Assembly (NCBI GenBank): GCA_949592205.1
Contig: CATIUR010000001.1
Coordinates: 72,769,559-72,833,558, forward strand
From: Helichrysum umbraculigerum
Taxonomy: Eukaryota > Streptophyta > Magnoliopsida > Asterales > Asteraceae
DNA length: 64,000 bases
Direction of reading: 5' to 3'
The position numbers and the translations under genes are program-made. The notes under the pieces are model-generated. The model was not told where the DNA came from and ran no database searches. It saw nothing but the letters and a program-made list of their open reading frames with translations. Every line of letters starts with the position of its first letter. The first letter of the stretch is position 1. This document shows positions 56,001 through 64,000 of this stretch, piece by piece.

Positions 56001-57470
56001 ACCATTCATAACGATCTTACCATTCAAATTCATACCGCTCAGATCGAAGCCCTGAAATCTAAAAACATCAAAGATGAAGCCTTGCGGGGTATTGACAAAC
56101 AATTCGAAATCAGACCTAACGGGATTAGGTATTTCTCAAACCGAATCTGGTTGCCTAGTTTTGGGAACTTAAGAGACTTGGTGATGGACGAGGCTCACAA
56201 GTCTAAATATTCTATTCATCCGGGATCCGATAAGATGTACCACGGTATCAAGGAATTTTATTGGTGGCCAAACATGAAAGCCGAAATCGCCACTTATGTC
56301 AGCAAGTGTCTTACTTGCTCGAAAGTCAAAACCGAACATCAGAAACCACCTGGTTTACTCCAACAACCTGAAATCCCTGAATGGAAATGGGAACAAATTG
56401 CCATGGATTTCATAACCAAACTACCCAAGTCGGCGAGCGGTTGCGATACCATTTGGGTGATCGTCGATCGTCTCACCAAATCTGCTCACTTCCTGGCAAT
56501 CAAAGAAAGCGATAAAATGGAACGCCTTACACAAATCTACATCAAGGAAATCGTTTCTCATCACGGTGTTCCAATCTCGATCATCTCTGACAGGGATGCC
56601 CGTTTCACCTCTCACTTTTGGCAATCACTTCAAAAAGCATTGGGTACCCGTCTCGATATGAGTACCGCGTACCATCCTCAAACCGATGGCCAAAGTGAAC
56701 GAACCATTCAAACACTGGAAGACATGCTACGAGCCTGCGTAGTTGATTTCGGTACAAACTGGGAAAGACATCTACCGTTGTGCGAATTTTCGTACAATAA
56801 CAGTTATCACGCCAGCATTAAGGCTGCACCTTTTGAGGCACTGTACGGTCGTAAGTGCCGATCACCGATCTGTTGGACTGAGGTGGGAGATAGTCAACTC
56901 ACTGGTCCTGAACTCATACACGCCACCACTGAGAAAATTGTGGAAATCCAAAACAGACTCAAAGCCGCACGTGATCGTCAGAAAAGTTATGCTGACGTGA
57001 GACGCAAACCACTCGAGTTCCAAGTTGGGGATCGAGTACTCTTAAAAGTATCGCCTTGGAAGGGCGTCATCCGTTTTGGTAAACGCGGGAAGTTGAACCC
57101 CAGGTACATCGGGCCTTTTGAGATCCTCGAACGGATTGGCCCCGTAGCTTATCGATTGCAGCTGCCATCCGAACTCAGCAGCGTGCACCCCACTTTTCAC
57201 ATTTCGAATCTGAAGAAGTGTCTGTCTGATGAGACACTTATTATTCCATTAGATGAAATTCGTGTTGACGATAAACTTCATTTCGTTGAGGAACCCGCTG
57301 AAATTATGGACCGTGAGGTCAAACAACTGAAACAAAGTCGTATTCCCATCGTCAAGGTCAGATGGAATTCGCGGCGTGGTCCGGAATTCACCTGGGAACG
57401 GGAAGACCAAATGCGACTCAAATATCCTCAACTATTCACTGATTCCACATCAAACACGACTTCGAGCTAA
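53004..57470 (+). CDS. Gag-Pol polyprotein of Tekay/Del-like chromovirus (1488 aa)
   Basis: Single open frame from MPPKTRPYTD. Gag (about 60-230) forms the particle. Two zinc knuckles follow: an atypical Cys/His cluster at about 274-303 and CFECGKHGHFRDSC at about 320-334, then an Asn-rich linker. Protease has DTG at 393-395. Reverse transcriptase (about 560-760) has Asp665 and FIDD with Asp729-Asp730. RNase H (about 870-990) has YCDAS with Asp876 and FTDHKSL. Integrase has the zinc set His1065, His1072, Cys1102, Cys1105 and catalytic Asp1135, Asp1196 and Glu1232 with 35 residues between the last two. A GPY/F module (PRYIGPFE, about 1370) and a C-terminal chromodomain (about 1428-1478, VRWNSRRGPEFTWERED) target insertion into chromatin. 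All catalytic residues are present and no stop or frameshift is seen, so it may be autonomous. Confidence 0.97.
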   Translation: MPPKTRPYTDAQITSLITQAVAEALARNTPPNSTRNSDTAGTSAVKPCSYKDFQSCKPSSFKGSEGAIGLIRWFEKMETVFRVSKCAENDKVNFATCSLEDDAHSWWNSYTQSVGADIAYQLTWEELKAKLTAKYCSIAKLQKLDEEFWNLKVQGGDIDGYTTRFQQLAALRPAMVSTEPDKIRKYTLGLPDPVRGHVISSKPTTIDGAILLAQDLMSMSQDSEPPTSSSHNNKRKWSDYHNNPFNQQNKKPDTIKAYNTTTDIIRGYTGSKPYCSKCSRHHEGSCGPFCNNCKRYGHLTKDCRSPTNNNSNNNTRSPKVCFECGKHGHFRDSCPKLKNNNNNNNNRNNRNNSNNNNTRSRAFVIKSGDARQDPNVVSGMFLLNNLTASVLFDTGTDRSFISDDFCPLLDITPVALDVKYTVELANGKLVETTSVIPNCTLNLADETFSIDLIPIEIGSFDVIIGMDWLSKHRAEIVCHDKIVRIPLAVGGTLIIQGETGGTGLNIISCLKTRKFLRKGCPAILAHITEKKSEEKRLEDVPIIRDFPEVFPEELPGLPPLRQVEFSIDLVPGAAPVARAPYRLAPSELQELSSQLQELLDQGFIRPSSSPWGALVLFVKKKDGSFRMCIDYRELNKLTVKNRYPLPHIDDLFDQLQGSSFYSKTDLRSGYHQLRVCDTDIPKTAFRTRYGHYEFQVMPFGLTNAPAVFMDLMNRVCKPYLDKFVIVFIDDILIYSRNEQEHAQHLKTILELLRHEELYAKFSKCEFWIQTVQFLGHVIDSQGIHVDPSKIEAIKDWQAPTSATEVRQFLGLAGYYRRFIENFSKIAQPLTVLTQKDKRFDWTEKQESAFQLLKQKLCSAPILSLPEGTDDFVVYCDASHQGLGCVLMQRDKVIAYASRQLKIHEKNYTTHDLELGAVIFALKIWRHYLYGTKCTIFTDHKSLQHIFDQKDLNMRQRRWVELLTDYDCEIKYHPGKANVVADALSRKERSKPLRFRALSMTIHNDLTIQIHTAQIEALKSKNIKDEALRGIDKQFEIRPNGIRYFSNRIWLPSFGNLRDLVMDEAHKSKYSIHPGSDKMYHGIKEFYWWPNMKAEIATYVSKCLTCSKVKTEHQKPPGLLQQPEIPEWKWEQIAMDFITKLPKSASGCDTIWVIVDRLTKSAHFLAIKESDKMERLTQIYIKEIVSHHGVPISIISDRDARFTSHFWQSLQKALGTRLDMSTAYHPQTDGQSERTIQTLEDMLRACVVDFGTNWERHLPLCEFSYNNSYHASIKAAPFEALYGRKCRSPICWTEVGDSQLTGPELIHATTEKIVEIQNRLKAARDRQKSYADVRRKPLEFQVGDRVLLKVSPWKGVIRFGKRGKLNPRYIGPFEILERIGPVAYRLQLPSELSSVHPTFHISNLKKCLSDETLIIPLDEIRVDDKLHFVEEPAEIMDREVKQLKQSRIPIVKVRWNSRRGPEFTWEREDQMRLKYPQLFTDSTSNTTSS

Positions 57471-57491
57471 ATTTCGGGACGAAATTCTTCT

Positions 57492-57504
57492 AACAGGGGG
57501 AGAA
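57492..57504 (+). promoter_or_regulatory. Polypurine tract
   Basis: AACAGGGGGAGAA lies directly before the 3' LTR start TGTAACACCC. Confidence 0.92.
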
Positions 57505-59913
57505 TGTAACACCCGCCAAATTAGGACTAGTAATTAGTGCCTAATCATATGTTAATACATGTAATTAGTTCCTGGTTAGGCTAATTAATGTATCGAATTA
57601 TATATATTGTTGAATATATACGAAAATGCGATTTGATGAAATAGTACGCAATTTAAATCGAATGTATTTCGATTCAATTTAATACGGACGTTGGTGATCA
57701 ACTTTATTAAATAACGCTTTTATGTCAAAAAAATATTATTTTGATAATATTTCGTATTCTTTCGTATTGTACAAACCAAACTTACACGATTTAAAACATT
57801 AAACCGCGCAAACTAAATAAACAAACTTATATTTTATAACTACAATATAAATTAAATTGTAAAATATTTAAATAAAACATCGCGTAATAAATTGTATTTT
57901 GGACTTATAATTAAAATGTAAAATAGTATTTAACGTTAAATGACGGAGCAAACGAACACCACACGGGACGCGGGGTGAAAAACTGGAAAAGTGGGGATAA
58001 CCCCCACCTCCCATTTTCTTTCTTCATTTTATCTTCTTTCTTCACTCTCTCTCTCTCTTTACTTTTCTCTCTAAACAAACAAACCACCAATCCACCTAAA
58101 TCGCAAAATACTACGACCAAACGCAACCGGATCATAAATATTTTTAGAGATTCACGACCACCTCGCGACGATCTACAACACTACCTTTCCGGATTTTCAT
58201 TTCGGTAAATTGTAAGTTTCTGACAAAATCCCGAAATCACTCGATTCTTAGTATTTTTCACTTGTGGTTGTTTATATAACATATATATGTCCATTACTAA
58301 GTATATAACACGATTTCATAGCTTAAAAACGAGTTTAAAACGGATTTTTGGTCGGAATTAACGTTGACAGCCGGATTTCTGGGCTGGTGTTCATCCATGC
58401 GACACAAGCCTTGTGTCGCATGTTGTGTCGTATTTTACCCTTAGTGTCGCACGTTATGTCGTATTTCCCATGTTATGTCGCATAAAATCCCTTGTGTCGT
58501 ACCTTATGTCGTACCAAAGATTTAGTGTCGCAAATCTTGCGACACAACCACTATGTCGCATACCCCATACGACACAATCACTATGTCGCTGTTGAATCAG
58601 CATTTCGCATCCATGCGACACAACTCTTGTGTCGTATGGACATTGTGTCGCACTCCTATGCGACACAACCTTTGTGTCGCATAATCCATTTAGTGTCGCA
58701 TGATTGTGTCGCATAAAACAGCAGGTTTTCAAATCTCAATTTCACTAAGTGTTGGAACTATATAACCTCAAACCCTTATACGATACGACTTATAAAACAC
58801 TTCGGGACACACTTTTAAGTGCAAAACGCCAATTACAAAATAATAATACTTAAAGTTTATTATTCCAAACCCATCACCAACGGGCCGTACACATTTTCAA
58901 ACGCTTAACGAATCAACCAAATCGAAGTAATTTGGACATATATAGTTGTGTAACAACTACAAGGGTGATCTTTTGAGATATCCAATCATGATTATAACCA
59001 TCGCGTGTCGTGGACACCCTCAGGTTACAAGTCGTTGGGCTTCATTATTCGCTAATCAACTTACGTTTGTTTAAACGCTCTCAGACTCAGGTGAGTCTCA
59101 TAGCCCCTCTTTTTACTGTTTTACTCAGGGGTGTGATATATTGCTCAACTTTTAACATGTGAACGCAAGTACCAACTTTTCATATACTACATGAGTTTTT
59201 CAAAACTAATCATTTTAAAGTCCTCCGTCAGCATAGTTGTTAATACGTTGTAGCGTGAATATTAGTATATGGTACCATATAGGATTGACCCTCCTCGTCC
59301 GGGTTAGCAAGCACTAACCGGGTAAACGGACGTACTAATATTTGGGAAGACGAATGTTGATTAGGCATTCGTGGAGGCACCTCGCCCGGAATTCTCTATA
59401 GGGGACCTGGCCCTCGAGTTAAGCTCAACTATGTGCTCATGGCTGTATACACAATGATTATCATTTAATTGCTGGATGCAATTCATTATTTAATTGCTGG
59501 ATGCAATTCATTATTTAATTGCTGGATGCAATTCATTATTTAAATCTTGCGGTTCATACGATATTACTTGATTTCAAACCTGTGAGCTCACCAGCTTTAT
59601 AGCTGACCTTTTAGCATATATCGCAGGTACCCAGCAGTAGGATGTTTCTGCTTCAGGATTTAGCTCGAGTCAGCATACAGACGATTAAGATTTTCTTGCA
59701 TTAGTATATTTTGTATAAGTACTTATGTACTGAAATCTCATTATATTTAACTCGAGCTATGTAAAGCTTTAAATGTTGTAAACATTTCAATTATCAATAT
59801 ATTTTGTTAAAACGACGCATATAGAGTCGTTTGCTATTTATCTTTGTGCTTTGTTATTGATTAGTAACACCCAAATCAAGCTTCCGCAAAACATTAAATT
59901 TGGGGGTGTTACA
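57505..59913 (+). mobile_element. 3' LTR of the complete element
   Basis: 2409 bp, colinear with the 5' LTR. Repeats the hairpin array at about 58393-58718, CAGGTGAGT at 59088 and the triple repeat at about 59464. Confidence 0.95.
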
Positions 59914-59918
59914 ACGTA

Positions 59919-60570
59919 GTACAGGCAAAACGGGCAGATGGACGGGTTTGGGCAACCGGGTCAAAATGGGCTCGGGTTCAAATGGGTTCAGGTCTAAACG
60001 AGTACGGGCTTGAACGGGTTTGGGTCTGAACGGGTTCGGGTGACTCGGGTCTACATGGGCAAATTTTAAAACATAAAAAATTATAAAAACAAAAATATGT
60101 AATTTTTTGTAAGTTATTGACCATTCCCAGAGATGGCTCTTAACAATCAGAAATAAGATGATCAAATATTTTACAGAATTTTTTAATTACAACAAATTGG
60201 AGAAAAAAAATAAGTTTTTATAGTGGCTTCTGCTTCACTATCAATCCATCTTCAAACATTATTTGATGCTGCAGAATAATAATATGATCAAATATAAGAT
60301 TTTTATAGAATTACTAATCAACATTAACTAATCATAAAATAATTACAAAAAAAAAAAAAAAAAACTATTTCTTGATCCGCAGAAAACAATACTCCATAAA
60401 AAATCTGAAGTGTCAACGAATTTGCGGGTAAAATCCATTCGATGATAGTGATTATATCAAATTTTAATAACATATATTGATAAATTTCATGTGAGAAGTA
60501 TAAACTTTTATTCAAGGTTTTTAAGTTCATTACCAACCCAATTTTCAGCCTCCACATTTAGCAAATGCTA
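59919..60570. other. Intergenic; GGGTT-rich patch
   Basis: 59945-60060 is dense in ACGGGTTTGGG and GGGTTCGGGT-like words. The rest is AT-rich with an A run at 60347-60363. No gene supported. Confidence 0.5.
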
Positions 60571-60957
60571 AGGGTGCGTTTAGTTGAAGAAAAACGAGTC
60601 ACTTTTCTAGAAAATTTTTTCAAGAAAAGTAGAAAATTAGAAAAACGCGTTCAAAAAGAGTATTTTTCAAAAAAGTTTTCCTAGAAAATGGAAAAGTGGT
60701 TTTTCCATATTAGAACTAGGAGGAGGAAAACCATAATTCCAAGTTTTCCACAATTTTCCTTTATATAACTTCCTCCTCTTTTCTAAAATTTTTCAAAACC
60801 TTCTCTTAATATCATTTTTCCAAAATGGAAAATACATCAACTTTTGAACACGTTTTCTAAATTTTCAACACTTTTCTAGAAAACGAAAACTCTTTTCATT
60901 TCTTAGAAAATTGGAGATGAAAAATTGTGAAAAATTTTCCACAACTAAACGCACCCT
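60571..60957. mobile_element. hAT-like MITE (387 bp)
   Basis: Perfect 16-bp inverted ends AGGGTGCGTTTAGTTG / CAACTAAACGCACCCT. Flanks AAATGCTA and AAATGACT look like a decayed 8-bp duplication. Inner sequence is also largely self-complementary (TTTCTAGAAAA blocks). Confidence 0.8.
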
Positions 60958-61318
60958 AAATGACTGTGTGGGAAATAGTGCTATAAATAGTTCCAGTTTT
61001 CTGAGATATTATATATCTACCGGAGGAAAAAAATTAGCAAACATGCCTTTGTGGAAGAGTGGTTTGTTGTACCATTGTGTAGTGTATGGTCGCAATTTCT
61101 AGCCTCATTTACTCCCATTTTTTTTCAGGATTAATATATTGTTCACTTTCTTTATATTAAAATGTGTATGCAATAATTATGTATTTATTATTTATCATTT
61201 ACTCCCTTTATATTAATTATTTTTAACTATATTTCTTAAACATAACAACATATAGTTATGATACGTTTAATATTAATTTATAGACATTTATTTTGTGTTA
61301 GCTTATAATCTTATTAGC
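60958..61318. other. Intergenic, nothing recognised
   Basis: AT-rich sequence without a supported gene or repeat. Confidence 0.45.
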
Positions 61319-61338
61319 ATATGATATAACATTGGTTA

Positions 61339-61470
61339 ACCCGGATGTGAGCAAAATGCTCTCCGGGATGGAGACAGGGGTTTTCTCTTGAAATATTCGA
61401 GTTTCTCCTGGAATTGGTGATGGGTATATGAAGAGGCAATGCCACTGAGCCCAATACTGCCTTTCAAAAA
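61339..61470 (-). mobile_element. Short SINE with long target duplication
   Basis: 132 bp flanked by a perfect 20-bp direct repeat (61319-61338 and 61471-61490, containing ATGATATAACATTGGTTA). On the minus strand GGCTCAGTGGCA resembles a tRNA D-arm and a weaker CTCGAAT box B follows. On the plus strand it ends in AAAAA, so orientation is not fully certain. Confidence 0.65.
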
Positions 61471-61490
61471 ATATGATATAACATTGGTTA

Positions 61491-62176
61491 TGTCTTTTTA
61501 TTTTTATATTGATAGTTTCTTTGGTATGCAATTAACAAAAACATTGTATATTTATTGATAGGAAAAGGATCGCTTTTTACTTTATATGATTAGTTTACTC
61601 AAGTATTCTTTTATTATTATTACTAATATTTAATTGATCACTTTTTTTTATCACAAAAATAATATAATAAATCAAGTAACTTTAGATATCATAGTATCTT
61701 TATCCAACTTTGATACAATACAGTGTGCCGATAACTGTAAATTCAAAAAGACAAACAGTAAAATGAAATTGCAAATTTGGAACAAATAGTATTTTTAAAG
61801 AGAGTGATTCGTATAAAATAATTTTTAAAACTTTTGAGTTGTATGCCATCTATATCTATGATCAAACAACAATAATACTAATAATCAATCATTCTTGAAG
61901 ACATTAAAATATATACAATACAAATGCCTATAAACTGTTATTGTGTATTGTTATTTGGTTGGTTTTAAAAGTTTTGCTTGAGATTTCAAGACCTTATTAA
62001 ATAGTTAACATTGTAGAGTAAATTTCATAAAAGTGCACTAAACAGTAAACTTGGTAATTTGTCGCGACTACTTATGATTAGGCCTTGATTGTTCAAATAA
62101 TATGACCCCAATATTTACACAGATTATGCAAATTTTATGGATTTCATTTATATCCATGTCTACTTATTTTAAAAAA
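61491..62176. other. Intergenic, nothing recognised
   Basis: AT-rich sequence without a gene. Confidence 0.45.
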
Positions 62177-62525
62177 TTCCCGCCGCAACGCGCGGGATTA
62201 AAAATGCTTGTTGCATACAAAAGTGGAGGACGGAGGATGTAGGACGGCGGAAGACAGCGGAGGATGGCGAAGGACGGCGGAGCACGTCGGAGATGTGGGT
62301 TTTCAGTTGTCTCTGATTGAGAGAATCGATCAGGAACAGAAATTGTTAGGACTTAATGAAGGTTGGCAAGTTTTTGCCATTCATGAAGCACAATGTACAA
62401 GTACTTGAAAGAGCAACTATTTGTACAATATATGGAGCATGATGTACAAGCTAAAGATGTAGCTTTGAGAAGTTATTGAATTGATCACAACAAGTGTTTT
62501 GTTTGCCCGCGCGTTGCGACGGGAT
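62177..62525. mobile_element. Inverted-repeat element tipped with CCCGCCGCAACGCGCGGG
   Basis: 62179-62213 and 62488-62523 are inverted copies (CCCGYCGCAACGCGCGGG ... CTTGTTG). Between them is a G-rich repeat (GGAGGACGGMGG-like, 62224-62290) and a short open stretch (LLGLNEGWQVFAIHEAQ) that might be a captured exon piece. Class not established. Confidence 0.5.
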
Positions 62526-63229
62526 GAAAGTCTGTTTTTTTAATTTTCAGATTCGATTTCGTTGGTATGTTTCGTTACGTACTGAAGCAAGTTTTAACAT
62601 TTTTTCACTTATATTAGTCGCCAGTAATAATAAACAAATATAAATTTGTTAGCTCCAATCTTATATGTCTGTTTACAAATAAAATACCAATAACAATATA
62701 GACAAAATATAATAACATGTTTAAAAAAACTAATGAAAGAAATATTAAAAATGTAAAATTGACATGTTTAAAAACAAAAAAAAAACTAATTAAAGAAATA
62801 AAAATGGCAACTACATGCGTTGAACTTGCATGAGATGCTATAATGCATTTGTGACTAACCACCTAATGTACTCATTTACGGAGTAATTATTAACATTTTG
62901 ATATGCATATAATTTATCTACAATATTAAGTTTACCAAAAAAAAACAAAACCGGGATCGAAAGTATGTGATTTCGTTGGTGTTTCCTGACATACTAATAA
63001 ACCGTATTTTAACGTTTTTTAGTTACATCAATATTTGATAAAACAAATTATTGCTTTTCATAAACATATAAATTTGCTTTAAACTGTATTCGATCTTATA
63101 AATTGGTTTAGAAATAAAATACTAATAACAACAAAGACAACCTATAATAATAAGTAATATAAAAATAAAAATAAAGAATTTTAGTAAATAATAATTATTT
63201 TGTAAGCAAAGGGAAAAAGATGTATAAAC
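62526..63229. other. AT-rich, diverged internal duplication
   Basis: 62545-62720 and 62955-63150 share an ordered series of blocks (GATTTCGTTGG, TTTTAACRTTTTT, AAATAAAATAC), so they look like old copies of one segment. No gene. Confidence 0.45.
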
Positions 63230-63540
63230 TATTAGTAAAAAAAAGGGAAAAAAAATTAAAGTTAAAATATAAAGGGTGAAAATGGAAAATGTTAAAACCT
63301 AAAGGGTAGAAAATAAAAGAGTGTTAATAGTTGAGACGAAGAAAATAAAAAGTAGTTAAAAGTTAAAGGGTAAAAAGTGAAAATATTCTAAAAGATAAAG
63401 GGTACAAATTTATAAATTAGAGGATAGAAAATAAAAAAGTTTTAAAACATTAGGGGGTGAAACGGAAAAGGGTTAAAAGTTAAAGGGTATAAAATAAAGA
63501 ATATTTGAAAGTTAAAAGGTGGTAATTGAAAATATATCAT
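63230..63540. repeat. A/G-rich minisatellite (AGTTAAAGGGTAAAAA-like)
   Basis: About ten degenerate units of 25-45 bp built on AAAGTTAAAGGGTA followed by AAAATRAAAA. Confidence 0.7.
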
Positions 63541-63668
63541 AATAAGACAAAAGTACTATTCATAGTACTCACTCAATTGATATTAAAGGTGAATTAGACT
63601 TGGTCCACTGATCTCAACAAACTCCACTATCCCTTTGACATGGGAAGTGGCTACGTGGTCAGTGATCA

Positions 63669-64000
63669 TGTAACATCCTCGTTTTGGACCTAGTAGAAAT
63701 CGGTAATTTCTTTATTTTATTTAATTATTTAAATTGTGTTATAAATGATTTATATTATTTGGGCATTGAAAATAATCGGTCAAACAGTTAAATGACTTAT
63801 TGTGGATAGTAAAATATTACCTGTTTTAAATTAATTTAGTTGACGGAAAAATAAAATAGTTTTCTCGCAAATGGTTTTTAGGTTCCAGATAATAGATTTA
63901 GAAGGGGGCAAAACTAGTACACATATATTGTAATATATGTGTAAAATACGGGTTTTATTATCTCAAAAATTCCTGTAACATCGATGAAACCTAGAGAAAG
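63669..64000 (+). mobile_element. Start of a Gypsy LTR, cut by the window end
   Basis: TGTAACATCCTCG opens a segment that follows the sense strand of the 46995-48921 solo LTR block by block (GACTTATTGTGGATAGT, TAGTTGACGG, GGTTCCAGATAATA). The rest lies outside the window. Confidence 0.75.

Larger units (their letters stand above)
49287..59913 (+). mobile_element. Complete Tekay/Del-like Ty3/Gypsy chromovirus (10,627 bp)
   Basis: Flanked by ACGTA at 49282-49286 and 59914-59918. LTRs of 2408 and 2409 bp differ by about a dozen substitutions and one 1-bp indel by eye. Primer site, polypurine tract and an open gag-pol are all present. It also has an extra upstream ORF and a SINE in the leader. 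Young and structurally complete. Confidence 0.95.

Noticed and set aside
53004..57470. Infectious retrovirus or pararetrovirus
   Set aside because: Domain order, chromodomain, primer site, LTRs and absence of an envelope or movement gene fit a plant Ty3/Gypsy retrotransposon.

Overview
This is nuclear DNA of a flowering plant, AT-rich and dominated by transposable elements. Three facts support this: a plant-type chloroplast polyphenol oxidase, an intron-split plant gene end, and Ty3/Gypsy chromodomain retrotransposons with an initiator-Met primer site. The polyphenol oxidase and the LTR style suggest a eudicot, perhaps Asteraceae, but I cannot prove the family from sequence alone.

Layout. 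(1) 1-9.8 kb is the gene-bearing part. It holds the last two visible exons of a plus-strand gene, a minus-strand tRNA-Val(UAC), a stand-alone polyphenol-oxidase KFDV domain, a tRNA-like SINE head, a truncated LTR and a complete polyphenol oxidase gene (PPO, minus strand). (2) 9.8-13.5 kb is a run of small DNA transposons, including a foldback element with a telomere-repeat core, a GGTACC-rich hAT-like element and two MITEs. (3) 13.5-31.6 kb is a foldback element split by a 17.4-kb Gypsy array of three LTRs and two internal regions, the whole bounded by one 5-bp target duplication (TGAGG). Its pol is decayed, and a tRNA-like foldback element is nested in one LTR. (4) 33.2-40.5 kb is a PIF/Harbinger-type element (TTA duplication, broken Myb-like ORF) split by an L1-type LINE with two open ORFs and a perfect 15-bp duplication. 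(5) 40.8-48.9 kb holds three solo LTRs, each with its own 5-bp duplication, one of them inside a second copy of the telomere-core foldback. (6) 49.3-59.9 kb is a complete, young Tekay/Del-like chromovirus: nearly identical LTRs, primer site, an extra upstream coiled-coil ORF, a SINE in the leader and one open 1488-residue gag-pol. (7) 60-64 kb holds a MITE, a SINE, a GC-tipped inverted-repeat element, an A/G-rich minisatellite and the start of another LTR.

The most unusual signal is in the Gypsy LTRs. Most carry, in what looks like the transcribed leader, a dense cluster of one short word and its reverse complement that folds into hairpins. The word differs completely between LTR subfamilies, although its place is similar in most of them: a few hundred bases upstream of a conserved GTGAGT that looks like a 5' splice site. 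A matching CAG acceptor lies further on in most copies. I read this as a shared leader design (promoter, hairpin array, LTR intron, primer site) with a fast-changing array. It is the best candidate here for something undescribed.

All coordinates and comparisons are by eye; no alignment, folding or database search was run.
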